Made by a program: the position numbers and the translations under genes. Of a DNA stretch of 64,000 nucleotides, positions 9,305-17,660 are shown piece by piece. How positions within the stretch are numbered: the first letter of the stretch is position 1; each line of letters starts with the position of its first letter. Source of the stretch: Penumbrarchaeum sp964445525 (GTDB taxonomy: Archaea; Thermoplasmatota; Penumbrarchaeia; Penumbrarchaeales; Penumbrarchaeaceae); the NCBI GenBank assembly GCA_964445525.1, contig CAYULA010000014.1:12390-76389 (forward strand). The letters are read 5' to 3'. The notes under the pieces are model-generated. The model worked only from the letters and a program-made list of their open reading frames with translations, had not been told where the DNA came from and did no database searches.

Positions 9305-9524
9305 TCAATTCAGGGATGGTTTTCCGAATATTCTGGATCCAAAGACCGTTTCACTTGTGAATATCGGCATCATGACCGCACTGGGGCTGAACCAGGGTCT
9401 GCCTCTTCAAATTGCATTGGCCCGTGACGCGGGAGCACTAAGGGACGAGATAATCAGCGCAATGATGATGGGTCTGCCGGGTAAAAGGGAAGAGGTATTG
9501 GAGGGATACGAGAGGTCCACCTGA
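9291..9524 (+). CDS. Short CMD/AhpD-like protein lacking the CxxC motif
   Basis: A TTG start at 9291 preceded by a strong AGGGGGAAG gives 77 residues. The segment LDPKTVSLVNIGIMTALGLN followed by ALARDAGALRDEIISAMMM resembles the core helices of carboxymuconolactone decarboxylase/AhpD proteins. The usual redox CxxC (as in GCxxCI) is replaced by GLNQGL, so it cannot act as an AhpD-type peroxidase reductase. At 77 residues it is about half the family length. It overlaps the zinc-ribbon gene upstream. The family call is moderate and the function unknown. Confidence 0.55.
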   Translation: MRQDDQFRDGFPNILDPKTVSLVNIGIMTALGLNQGLPLQIALARDAGALRDEIISAMMMGLPGKREEVLEGYERST

Positions 9525-9561
9525 TCTCAATCCTATTAAATGAAATTGTACATGACCGAGC

Positions 9562-9840
9562 ATGTTCCACGTTGTTATCGGGTGGATAGGCGCTTTTCTT
9601 TTTGCGGTCTGCGCGGTTCCCCAGGTTGTGAAGACATGGAGATCGAAATCCGCCTCTGATCTGTCATGGTTATTCCTTCTTTTCTGGCTTTTCGGGGAGC
9701 TTCTTACCCTCATCTATATCCTGATTGATGATTATATCGAGTCGATCACCCATTTCCCACTCTACATCAATTACGCTTTCAACACGGTCCTTGTTCTCTA
9801 CCTGATATATGCAAAAAGCTTTTACGGCAGGTCTGCCTGA
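9562..9840 (+). CDS. PQ-loop/SemiSWEET-like three-helix membrane protein
   Basis: This 92-residue protein has three hydrophobic helices. The first carries the PQ motif (AVCAVPQVVKTWRSKSASDL) typical of SemiSWEET/PQ-loop half-transporters, which work as dimers to pass sugars or other small solutes. The second helix reads SWLFLLFWLFGELLTLIY and the third YINYAFNTVLVLYLIY. The length matches bacterial SemiSWEETs (about 85-100 residues). The substrate is unknown. It lies in a same-strand run with the DUF835 gene, 83 bp upstream of it. Confidence 0.8.
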   Translation: MFHVVIGWIGAFLFAVCAVPQVVKTWRSKSASDLSWLFLLFWLFGELLTLIYILIDDYIESITHFPLYINYAFNTVLVLYLIYAKSFYGRSA

Positions 9841-9923
9841 TTTTCCCTTCCGAAGACTCAGTATCCAACCTATTAATACCCAAAGCTGTATAACGGACCA
9901 ATCAAGACGGATGGGAAAGTCGG

Positions 9924-10574
9924 ATGGAAGCATTGACAATACTGATACTATGCGGTGCCGGGCTCATACTGCTGATCGCCTATCTGATGTATAGAATAGG
10001 TTCATACAAAAAAAAGATACAGGTAAAGGACTCCGCAGGTGAGATATCCCTTCTGGAAAAAGAAAGAAAACCCGACGCAAGAAACAACAATATCATCGAA
10101 ACCCCGACAATACCCGAGGGAGAGGTTCTGATAATACTCCACAAGGGGAATTCCAGGCCGTGGAGGAAAGCCGTCAGGAATAAATTGAGGGAAGGCAGAA
10201 GGGGGGTAATAATTACAATGAGGGATCCTTCCCAATTGAGGTCCTCCTTCAAGGGAGATGTCAGATTCATATGGCTTGACAGGTCAACCGCTCATAATTT
10301 GGGTAAGAATATAACCGTTGTCAATCCCACAAATCTGTCAAAATTACTTCAGGAGATCCAGGCATCCACGAAAAAAGAAGGCCTGGTATTGTTCAGGGGA
10401 TTCGAGGATCTGCTTTCCTCCAACGATGCATCCAGGGTTATAAGGTTCTTGAAGATGCTTGACGAGTCCTGCAGGAAGGGGAATTTTTCCACTATTGTCC
10501 CCGCGCCTTACAAGGCGGTCCCGCAGAGGATCCGGGTGCAGCTCACGGAAGGTTTCGAGACGGTGGTGATCTGA
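9924..10574 (+). CDS. Membrane-anchored DUF835 protein
   Basis: This 216-residue protein has one N-terminal transmembrane helix (about residues 4-23), a basic linker and a cytoplasmic DUF835 domain (about 65-216). The domain is marked by EVLIILHKGNSRPWRKAV, LVLFRGFEDLLSSND and a C-terminal region with PxAxPQRxRxQLxEGFE. DUF835 is an archaeal domain often attached to sensor modules. The STAND ATPase gene begins one base after its stop codon, so the two are surely cotranscribed and may act together in signalling. Confidence 0.78.
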   Translation: MEALTILILCGAGLILLIAYLMYRIGSYKKKIQVKDSAGEISLLEKERKPDARNNNIIETPTIPEGEVLIILHKGNSRPWRKAVRNKLREGRRGVIITMRDPSQLRSSFKGDVRFIWLDRSTAHNLGKNITVVNPTNLSKLLQEIQASTKKEGLVLFRGFEDLLSSNDASRVIRFLKMLDESCRKGNFSTIVPAPYKAVPQRIRVQLTEGFETVVI

Positions 10575-10575
10575 A

Positions 10576-13158
10576 TTGGCCTCGGAAGGACCATCACATC
10601 TGACAGTTGATAGAAAGATACTGCTCCACCTGTTCGAGGTGAAGCACTCGGAGATGGATTTCGAGGTTCCCCAGAGCGTGGTCCAGGACGGGATCGCCGA
10701 AGCCGTATCCATCAGAAGGGACAATATCCCCAGAACCATGAAGAAGTTGAAAGAGGAGGATCTGGTATACGATGTCCTCAAGAGGATCAAGGGCCTCCCC
10801 AGGAAGAGGAAGGCATATTTTCTCACAGACAAGGGATTGGATTTTGCAAAGCAGGTGAAAGACGAGATAGGATATCACAAGGTTTTTCTTCAGTTATCCG
10901 ACGGATCGCTGAAGGAGATATACATGAAGGATGTGACAGGCTATTTGAGCGTTAATATTTCGTTAATTGACCTGCATCAGCTTGTCAACAACGATAATCT
11001 TCTGACGGAGAAGCAGATAAGATCCTTCCTTTCCGATGAGAGCGAGACACCCAACAGGATTGGTTCGGAGGGTTTTGTTTCCTTTCTACAGGACGTGCCA
11101 ATGCCCAAAAGATTCTTCGGCAGGGATGAGGAGCTGTTGATGATTCACCACTGGCTGGAGGAAGAAGGCGGGTCGATTCTTTCAATAACGGGTATAGCCG
11201 GAATAGGGAAGACAACTCTTGCTGCCAAGGCCATAAAGGAGTCGGAGGGAAACATGCATGTCATGTGGTACAGGTTCCACCGCTGGGATTCCCTGAGAAA
11301 CGTCCTGTTTTCGATTGCCAGGTTTCTGGACCAGATGGGGAGGTCGGGATTGAAGACCTACCTGGATTCAAATACCCGGCTGGACAGCAGGGAGTATTAT
11401 TCCATAATCGAGTCATCTTTCAAGGACACCCCCATTTTCATGGTTTTCGACGATTTCCAGAGGGCGGCCGATGAGATAGTGGATTTCTTTTCCAACCTGA
11501 AGGAGATTGTTCCCCAGATGGAAGAGCTGAAGATCATTGTGGTGGGGAGGCAGGTGTTTCCCTTCTACGACAGGTCCGATGTCATGGTGAAGGGGATCGT
11601 CAAGGAACTGAACCTTACCGGTCTTGATAGAGAGAGCTGCAGGGGATTGCTCAAGATAAGGAACGTGAATGAGGACCTGTTCGACAAGGTATACGAGATA
11701 ACGAAAGGTCACCCCCTGTTCCTGCAACTGATATTATCCGCAGAGGACCTGGAGGATCAGAAGGATATCAAGAGATACATCTACGAGGAGATCTTCAAGA
11801 AACTGGATTCCAGAGCCTCACTTTTGCTTCAGATAGCCTCTGTTTACAGATATCCCGTTCCTTCCGAGGCGTTTTTCATGGAGGAGGGACTGGATTTCAC
11901 CACGCTCGACAAGCTGGTGGAATCCAATCTTATCCAGGAGACCTCCTATGACGAGTACGAGGCGCATGATCTGATCAAGGAGTTCTTCTACAATCGGCTG
12001 ACCCCCCAACAGAAGACGGAATACCACAGGAAGGCCGCCGATCATTACATGGAGACCGGAAATGAGAGAGCCACCGTGGAGGCGATGTATCACATGGCAA
12101 TGGGTGGACAGCCGGTCAAAGCTCTGAAACTGGCATCCACCTACGGGGAGTCGATCATCACCAAGGGTCTGATAGAGCAGTTTTCCTCCGTTCTATCACT
12201 TCTTGAAAAGGAGATAAGCGAGGAGACCAGGGAGTACAATGCGACAACCAGATTGTTGCAGGGCGAGCTCCAGATGGTAATGGGAAGATGGGACCGTGCA
12301 CAATCCGATCTGACAAGAGCTGCAGCAATCGGTGAGGCCGAGAACAAGCCCTTGATTTCGGGAAAGGCCAATCTCAGATTGGGCCAGATAGAGTCAAGAA
12401 GGGGAAAGAAGGAGGCAGCCGAGAAGAGGCTCCATAAGGCGTTGAAAATTGCCAGGAAGCTACAGAACAAGGAAGAGATGGCAAAAGCCCTTCAGGCCCT
12501 TGGAGAGCTCTATTCCACAAAGGGGGAATTCCGGGAGGCCAAGAAGAATCTCAGGGAGGCCCTTGAGATAGCAGAAGAGCTCGAAAACCCCACTCTTGAA
12601 GCGATCTCCCATACGGGTCTGGGTATCATTCATTCGAATCAGGACAAACCCGATCTGGCCATCGATCAGTTCGAGAAGGCTATCATGGCTCTGGAAACGG
12701 ACGAAAACGCACTGGAGCTTGCACGTGTCAAGATCAATACGGGCACAGTTCAAGCCTCTACCGGGGAGTACGAGGAGGCCATAGCCAATTTCGAGGATGC
12801 CATAGAACTTTGCAATCAGACAGGGGATATCAGACTGCAAGCATATGCGCTTGCGGGAGCGGCTCATGTATACATAATGGACAATGAGCCCGAGACAGCC
12901 AGGGATTATCTCGAGGAAGCACTCAGTATCTTCACCAGTATGGGAGAGAGATACAAGATCGCAATGGTCAACCTGGATATGGGAAGACTTCATCTTCTGA
13001 AGAAGGAATACAATCAGATGAGAAAGGACCTTGACCTCTCCCTTTCCATTCTGGAGGAACTGAATCTGCCTTTCTATTATTCCAAGGTGAAAAGCGAGAT
13101 AGTGAAGATGCTTGAATCCAAGGGAAGATTCAAGGAAGCAAAGAGATACTCGTCCTAG
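10576..13158 (+). CDS. STAND-type ATPase: winged helix, NB-ARC-like NTPase and TPR repeats
   Basis: The protein has 860 residues from a TTG start one base after the DUF835 stop. Residues ~10-100 form a MarR-like winged helix (RKILLHLFE to YFLTDKGLDFAKQ). An NB-ARC/STAND ATPase follows, with Walker A GIAGIGKTT at about 206-214, Walker B MVFDDF at about 288 and a sensor strand KIIVVGRQ. From ~500 onward there are at least seven TPR-like repeats (for example LGELYSTKGEFREAKKNLRE). The architecture resembles MalT-like switch regulators, in which ligand binding to the TPRs releases the ATPase and then the DNA-binding domain. It is probably a transcriptional switch, with unknown targets. It ends on a CTAG shared with the convergent PAN gene. 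Confidence 0.87.
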   Translation: MASEGPSHLTVDRKILLHLFEVKHSEMDFEVPQSVVQDGIAEAVSIRRDNIPRTMKKLKEEDLVYDVLKRIKGLPRKRKAYFLTDKGLDFAKQVKDEIGYHKVFLQLSDGSLKEIYMKDVTGYLSVNISLIDLHQLVNNDNLLTEKQIRSFLSDESETPNRIGSEGFVSFLQDVPMPKRFFGRDEELLMIHHWLEEEGGSILSITGIAGIGKTTLAAKAIKESEGNMHVMWYRFHRWDSLRNVLFSIARFLDQMGRSGLKTYLDSNTRLDSREYYSIIESSFKDTPIFMVFDDFQRAADEIVDFFSNLKEIVPQMEELKIIVVGRQVFPFYDRSDVMVKGIVKELNLTGLDRESCRGLLKIRNVNEDLFDKVYEITKGHPLFLQLILSAEDLEDQKDIKRYIYEEIFKKLDSRASLLLQIASVYRYPVPSEAFFMEEGLDFTTLDKLVESNLIQETSYDEYEAHDLIKEFFYNRLTPQQKTEYHRKAADHYMETGNERATVEAMYHMAMGGQPVKALKLASTYGESIITKGLIEQFSSVLSLLEKEISEETREYNATTRLLQGELQMVMGRWDRAQSDLTRAAAIGEAENKPLISGKANLRLGQIESRRGKKEAAEKRLHKALKIARKLQNKEEMAKALQALGELYSTKGEFREAKKNLREALEIAEELENPTLEAISHTGLGIIHSNQDKPDLAIDQFEKAIMALETDENALELARVKINTGTVQASTGEYEEAIANFEDAIELCNQTGDIRLQAYALAGAAHVYIMDNEPETARDYLEEALSIFTSMGERYKIAMVNLDMGRLHLLKKEYNQMRKDLDLSLSILEELNLPFYYSKVKSEIVKMLESKGRFKEAKRYSS

Positions 13159-14432
13159 GAGAACATTCCTTCCGGAGCCTCGGAGGGTTCCTGTTCTTCC
13201 CTTCTGCCCCTGATCTTTTCCAGGGCGGAGAAAATATCATCACTGCTAATGGACCTGTGATTTCTCCTTATTGCAAACATACCGGCTTCCGTGCAGAGGC
13301 TCCTGAGGTCCGCGCCCGAGAGGTCCTCCGTTCTTCTTGCCAATTCCTTGAGATCCACCTTCTTTGCAAGCTTCATGCCCTTGGTATGTATCCCGAGGAT
13401 CTTCTCTCTTCCCTTTTCATCCGGAAGAGGTACCTTGATAATCCTGTCGAATCTGCCAGGCCGCATCAGGGCCTCGTCGAGAATATCCTTTCTGTTGGTT
13501 GCCGCCATTATGCCGATTTCGGACAGAGCGTGGAATCCGTCCATTTCGGCCAGAAGCTGCATAAGTGTTCGCTGCACTTCCCTGTCTCCAGTGGTGTCCA
13601 TTCCTAGCCTCTTGGCTCCGATGGCATCCAGTTCGTCGATGAATATTATGCAGGGTTTCTTTTCCTTTGCCATCTGGAAAAGCTCCCTCACCAGTCTTCC
13701 TCCCTCTCCGATGAATTTCTGGACCAGTTCGGACCCGACCATTCTTATGAAGGTGCATTCGGCTGAATTTGCCACTGCTTTTGCAAGAAGTGTCTTTCCC
13801 GTACCAGGTGCCCCGACCAATAATACTCCGGATGGGGGATTGATCCCGATCTTCTTGAAGAGATTGGGATTTTTGAGTGGGAGCTCAACGGTCTCCTTTA
13901 CTTCGTTTATTACTTCGTCAAGGCCGCCTATGTCTCTGTAGGTGACCGTGGGCCTCTCTATCAGCTCCGATCCCATTATGATGGGATCCTTGCCCTTTGT
14001 CAAGGCCCTCATTATCACGAGGTTGTTGCGGTCCAGACCAACCCTGACACCAACGTCGAGTTCGGAGAAATCGACGTCTTCTGAGGAGGTCGTGATGAAT
14101 GTCTGGCCGGTTCCGTTCTTGATTATTATTTCATCTTCGGAGAGGACCTCCACTATCTCTCCTATGAGCATGGGAGGCTTCATTACATCGTCCAGTTGCT
14201 TCTTGAGGAGGTTTCTTTCTCTCCTGACCATGTTGAGCTCGTCGTAGGCTGCGGAGAGTTCGCGCTTGTATGCTTCCCTTTCGAGGTTCCCGGTATACTC
14301 CATGGACCTTATCTGCCCCTTGAGTATCTTGATCTCCTCCCTCAAACTGTCGAGTTCCTGGACCAAGACATCAACGTCCTCCTTGTTTTTTACCGTGGGG
14401 GAGACCTTCTCCTCGTTTTCGGTGGACGACAT
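13155..14432 (-). CDS. pan: Proteasome-activating nucleotidase (PAN), AAA+ unfoldase
   Basis: This 425-residue protein forms the hexameric cap of the archaeal 20S proteasome and unfolds substrates with ATP. An N-terminal coiled coil (~15-85), an OB domain (~90-150) and an AAA module are seen in order. Walker A is GAPGTGKT, Walker B IIFIDELDA, and the second region of homology and Arg fingers lie in RPGRFDRI. The last three residues are MFS, a hydrophobic-Phe-X variant of the HbYX motif that docks into the 20S alpha ring. A GGAGGT six bases upstream supports the ATG at 14432. No proteasome subunit gene lies in the window. Confidence 0.95.
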   Translation of the reverse strand: MSSTENEEKVSPTVKNKEDVDVLVQELDSLREEIKILKGQIRSMEYTGNLEREAYKRELSAAYDELNMVRRERNLLKKQLDDVMKPPMLIGEIVEVLSEDEIIIKNGTGQTFITTSSEDVDFSELDVGVRVGLDRNNLVIMRALTKGKDPIIMGSELIERPTVTYRDIGGLDEVINEVKETVELPLKNPNLFKKIGINPPSGVLLVGAPGTGKTLLAKAVANSAECTFIRMVGSELVQKFIGEGGRLVRELFQMAKEKKPCIIFIDELDAIGAKRLGMDTTGDREVQRTLMQLLAEMDGFHALSEIGIMAATNRKDILDEALMRPGRFDRIIKVPLPDEKGREKILGIHTKGMKLAKKVDLKELARRTEDLSGADLRSLCTEAGMFAIRRNHRSISSDDIFSALEKIRGRREEQEPSEAPEGMFS

Positions 14433-14520
14433 CTTAAACCTCCGATATTTCTTCCCTTACGTGGGTTGTGTAAAAAAAAGTTCCTATGGGATTCCCGGGG
14501 AATTGTATGATATTATTGTA

Positions 14521-15651
14521 CTATATTGTCAAATTTCCGTTTTTCATGATAATTTCTTCGAAACCTTCCCCGGTGACCGTAATCGTGGGTTCCTTTATCA
14601 ATCCGTCAAGGTGGATTAGTGCTCTTGCATCGTTGTCATAATTGGCACCGATCGCTATATGGCAGGTCCCGTATACCTTTTCATCCTCCAGCATGTTTCC
14701 GATTATGGTTGCTGAGGGATTCAGGCCGATACCGAGTTCTCCCAGGTTGTTCGTGTTCTGTCTGTAATGGTCGAGCTGGTCTTGGGGTATCTTTCCTTCC
14801 TTGACGAAGTTTTCCGTGGTCTCCTTTGCTCTGGAGATGGTCTCCCTCAGCTTATCGGCTTCGTCTTTTCCGCTGATCGTGGTGACAAAGCCACCATCAA
14901 CATCGCATTCGATGGGGTTTTCTATGATTATTATGCCTTTATCCGAGGCTATGGACCCGTCGAAGACAATCTTTCCCCTGGAAGCTCCCAGTTCCGGAGA
15001 GATGAAAGTTTCTCCGGCAGGGAGGTTGCCCCCGTCTCCCGGGGAGGAGAAGTCACCGTCGTCGGTCTTTGCTTCCCTGTTGTTTATACCTATGGTGATG
15101 TCGGTTCCGGAGGGAGCCTTAATATGCACATTGTGACCCCTGTCAAGGATCTCTTTTATCTTTTTGCAATTGTTTTTGAGTTCTTCGTAATCTATGGGAA
15201 CCGTCCTGATGAACATGTCCTCGGTCACCGAAGGCGACCAGAAGGATCTGGATATTTTCTCTCCGAGTAGATAGTTGAAGTAGTGATCGTAGGTATTGTC
15301 TCCCACTGTTATTGGAGTCTTTATAGCTTCGGGATCCTTGCCGAGCTTTTCCTCGGAGATGGAGATGAGGACCTCCGGCTCTGACCTTATGGCCGAGAGT
15401 ACCTCCGGTGATGCCATATCAAGCTGAGATTTGACAGGCTGGATCATCAATACGGGATTTGACTCCAGTTCTTCGGATGCCTTGAAGAGGGCCTTGGAGA
15501 TCCTCGAGACGTCTCTCGAAGGGTTCGTTATGATGAGGACCCTGTCGTCCTTCTTGATCTTCATGACATCTTTCATGGCAACCCTGGCAGCCTTCATGAG
15601 GTCTTCGGAGAGGACCTCTGAATTGTTCTCTTTCACTCTTTTTCCCTCCAT
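14521..15651 (-). CDS. M29-family metallo-aminopeptidase (leucyl aminopeptidase)
   Basis: The protein has 376 residues, near the usual length of AmpS/aminopeptidase T. M29 enzymes are dimetal exopeptidases. The expected ligands are visible: Glu in GGNLPAGETF, Glu in NLGELGIG, His in GTCHIAIG, Tyr seven residues later (GANY), and His/Asp in IHLDGLI. The N-terminal ~60 residues look like the DNA- and substrate-independent half of the family and are duplicated 1.6 kb upstream (17130-17299). AAGGAAT lies upstream of the ATG at 15651. It likely trims peptides released by the PAN-proteasome pathway whose gene lies next door. Confidence 0.88.
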   Translation of the reverse strand: MEGKRVKENNSEVLSEDLMKAARVAMKDVMKIKKDDRVLIITNPSRDVSRISKALFKASEELESNPVLMIQPVKSQLDMASPEVLSAIRSEPEVLISISEEKLGKDPEAIKTPITVGDNTYDHYFNYLLGEKISRSFWSPSVTEDMFIRTVPIDYEELKNNCKKIKEILDRGHNVHIKAPSGTDITIGINNREAKTDDGDFSSPGDGGNLPAGETFISPELGASRGKIVFDGSIASDKGIIIIENPIECDVDGGFVTTISGKDEADKLRETISRAKETTENFVKEGKIPQDQLDHYRQNTNNLGELGIGLNPSATIIGNMLEDEKVYGTCHIAIGANYDNDARALIHLDGLIKEPTITVTGEGFEEIIMKNGNLTI

Positions 15652-15705
15652 TTTATTCCTTAATACAGCGTTAAGGGAAAGAAAGGTTTTCCATTTTTTG
15701 GCCTA
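15482..15705. repeat. Direct repeat, copy A: 5' part and leader of the M29 gene
   Basis: This stretch covers the first ~57 codons of the M29 aminopeptidase gene and about 45 bp of leader. It is repeated at 17130-17345. A central run from about 15551 to 15617 is identical in both copies. A short indel in the leader and scattered substitutions elsewhere separate them. The repeats lie in the same orientation and bracket the AAA ATPase gene. Confidence 0.9.
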
Positions 15706-15745
15706 AAATGGCAAGAGCTTCTATGACGGATAAAATACACAGTTT

Positions 15746-17014
15746 TCACATATCCAGAAGGAAGCTCCAAAGAGATCTTATATTGACATCACCAGGTCCT
15801 TCCTCTTCTCCTGTCCAGGTTATTATAGTTTTTTTCATATGAGGATCCGCTACGGGGAATTTTCCAAATGGTGTGAACTCCCTTTTCAGGTTATTGGGTA
15901 CCAGTCTGTTGGTAACTTGAATCAGCTCCACAGGATCCTCATTTTGACATACAACAAAATCTACCTCGTAACCGTTGCTTCTCCAGTAGAAGATCTTCGC
16001 AGAAGAACTGTCCGAGGTCCTCCTCATCAGCTCCAATAGAACCGCATTCTCCATCTCTCTCCCTATCTGTTCACCGGTCATGTTAACAGCAATACCGGTG
16101 TCTGGAAGGTATACTTTCGGTATGGAAAGATCGGATGTTTTCTCCGATCTGGAATATTTTCTGAGCAATACCGCAAATCCCGCGTCCTCCAGATGAGATA
16201 GGTACTGATATAGCGTTTTCTTTGATCCTTCATATCTCATTGAAGTCCAGGTCCTGTGTAGTTTGTTCACCGAAAGCTCCTTTGAGTAGGAGGCAATAAT
16301 ATTCCTTATCAGGAACTTGAGCAAAGCCAGGTTCGAGATGCCGTACCTCTCAACTAGGTCTCGATATATTACAAGATCCAAATAATCACCATAGAATCTC
16401 TGTCGCAGGCCAGGCTCTTTTATGATCCCGGGAAAGGAACCTTTGTGCAGGTATTCCTCCAGGGCTCTTCTAATCGATATAATGTTTCTTGTACCGAGAT
16501 TACTCGGGATTTTTATATCCTTGAACGAGAGGTATTCCCTGAAGGACAATGGATACAGGGCCTGTTTCAAGGATCTTCCCCTGAGTGAGGTATCTATCTC
16601 CTTTGCAAGCAGCTTCGAACTCGAACCGGTGAGAAAGATGTTGAACCTCTTCTTCTCGTACAGGGAAATGACAGCTTTCTCCCATTTTTCAATTCTCTGG
16701 GGCTCATCGAAAATGATGGTATCGGGTTCCTTTCCAAAGATCTCCTCAAATATGGAAACCGAATCAAATATATCCTTGGCAGTCCAATCTTCAAGCTGGA
16801 TGTCATCGAAATTGAGATAGAGGACCGTTTCAAGGTCCATTTCTCTGACCATGTCCAGGAAAACATATGATTTCCCAGCCCTCCTTGGTCCGTATACGAC
16901 CTGAATAAATTCCCTTGTGGGTATCAATTGGATATTCCTTTTCCTGATCTCAATATTTTTGATATCCTCTCTCTTGTCGATAAGATACTTCTCCATGGAA
17001 TCCCTATCAATCAT
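15746..17014 (-). CDS. AAA ATPase with C-terminal DUF4143 (COG1373 type)
   Basis: This 422-residue protein has an N-terminal AAA_14 domain with Walker A YGPRRAGKS (about residue 40), FDD and Walker B TIIFDEPQ. A sensor LTGSSSKLL and the RGRS...YPLSFREYL motif follow. The C-terminal DUF4143 half includes YLPDTGIAVN and FYWRSNGYEVDFVV, a PD-(D/E)XK-like strand (E-V-D). Such ATPases are patchy in archaea and bacteria, occur in multiple copies and look mobile; their role is unknown. The gene sits between two direct copies of the M29 5' region, suggesting insertion or replacement. A minus-strand TATA-like AATATATTTATC lies at 17039-17050. Confidence 0.88.
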   Translation of the reverse strand: MIDRDSMEKYLIDKREDIKNIEIRKRNIQLIPTREFIQVVYGPRRAGKSYVFLDMVREMDLETVLYLNFDDIQLEDWTAKDIFDSVSIFEEIFGKEPDTIIFDEPQRIEKWEKAVISLYEKKRFNIFLTGSSSKLLAKEIDTSLRGRSLKQALYPLSFREYLSFKDIKIPSNLGTRNIISIRRALEEYLHKGSFPGIIKEPGLRQRFYGDYLDLVIYRDLVERYGISNLALLKFLIRNIIASYSKELSVNKLHRTWTSMRYEGSKKTLYQYLSHLEDAGFAVLLRKYSRSEKTSDLSIPKVYLPDTGIAVNMTGEQIGREMENAVLLELMRRTSDSSSAKIFYWRSNGYEVDFVVCQNEDPVELIQVTNRLVPNNLKREFTPFGKFPVADPHMKKTIITWTGEEEGPGDVNIRSLWSFLLDM

Positions 17015-17038
17015 ATGTGGTTACAAAGAACTCCATAT

Positions 17039-17050
17039 GATAAATATATT
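17039..17050 (-). promoter_or_regulatory. TATA-like element of the AAA ATPase gene
   Basis: The minus strand reads AATATATTTATC, identical to the element upstream of aminopeptidase P (4739-4750). It lies about 30 bp from the ATG at 17014, which would give a very short or absent leader. Confidence 0.5.
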
Positions 17051-17129
17051 GCGTTACTGATGACCATATATATGAATAATATTACTTCTTGAAAAACCAC
17101 AGTAAGGGGAATCATTTATATTAAAACAA

Positions 17130-17345
17130 ATGAAGAGTGCCTCCGAGATCATCGAAACTTCTCTCGGGGGATTGGTGATGATGAGGGCCCTCTCGTCCTT
17201 CTTGATCTTCATGACATCTTTCATGGCAACCCTGGCAGCCTTCATGAGGTCTTCGGAGAGGACCTCCGAAATGTTCTCTTCCACTCTTTTTCCCTCCATT
17301 TTCTTCCTTGCAAAGGAAAGAAAGGTTTTCCATTTTTTGCCTGAG
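17130..17345 (-). pseudogene. Truncated duplicate of the M29 aminopeptidase 5' region (direct repeat copy B)
   Basis: An ATG at 17299 opens 57 codons that match the N-terminus of the M29 aminopeptidase at about 48 of 56 positions (both begin MEGKRV and share EVLSEDLMKAARVAMKDVMK). Similarity stops abruptly near 17130. The reading frame then runs through unrelated AT-rich sequence to a stop at 17054. Similarity also covers ~45 bp of leader. Every functional residue of the enzyme lies beyond the break, so this is a remnant. The remaining differences favour an old duplication of a paralogue over a very recent copy. Confidence 0.85.
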
Positions 17346-17610
17346 TGGGTGACATTAGATCTTCTGGATTATTTTGAACTGGAGAACATTTAACTGTAAT
17401 TTTTCCAGGTTCCCTATGTCCGAAAAGATGAATCTTATATTACTTTGATTTAATAAAATGATTCTCTGAGAGGATATCCGAGTCTGTAGAATATGATATG
17501 TAAAGAAGTATGGGGATTTCCATATTTCAGATTATTTTTCATACTTATTTGGAAAAAAATGTGGTCCTCGATTTCCGGAAAATGTAGTCATGAAGGTAAA
17601 ATTAAAAAAA

Positions 17611-17634
17611 GGGGGCTGTGAAAACACAGCCCCC
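17611..17634 (-). terminator. Hairpin/T-tract terminator of the PGYE-anchored surface protein gene
   Basis: A perfect 10-bp stem, GGGGGCTGTG / CACAGCCCCC, closes on an AAAA loop (TTTT on the transcript strand). Read on the minus strand it is followed by TTTTTTT. It starts about 27 bp after the stop codon of the gene ending at 17661. Confidence 0.85.
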
Positions 17635-17660
17635 TGTGGTCCGGTGGAACCTCTACTTCA

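Larger units (their letters stand above)
17015..17660. other. 646-bp intergenic region with a duplicated gene remnant and a terminator
   Basis: No intact gene is seen. From left to right it holds the AT-rich promoter of the AAA ATPase (TATA-like at 17039-17050), the truncated copy of the M29 5' region (17130-17345), about 260 bp of AT-rich sequence with no recognisable feature, and the hairpin terminator of the surface-protein gene (17611-17634). Confidence 0.75.

Noticed and set aside
10576..13158. STAND NTPase as an antiphage (Avs-like) defence gene
   Set aside because: The N-terminal domain is a winged helix, not a nuclease or protease effector, and the gene is coupled to a DUF835 membrane protein. 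A transcriptional switch fits better.
15746..17014. AAA/DUF4143 gene as a transposon
   Set aside because: No transposase, terminal inverted repeats or short target-site duplications were seen; the flanking repeats are partial gene copies.
17054..17299. 81-codon ORF as a real gene
   Set aside because: It is the truncated M29 5' copy running on into unrelated AT-rich sequence, with no catalytic residues.
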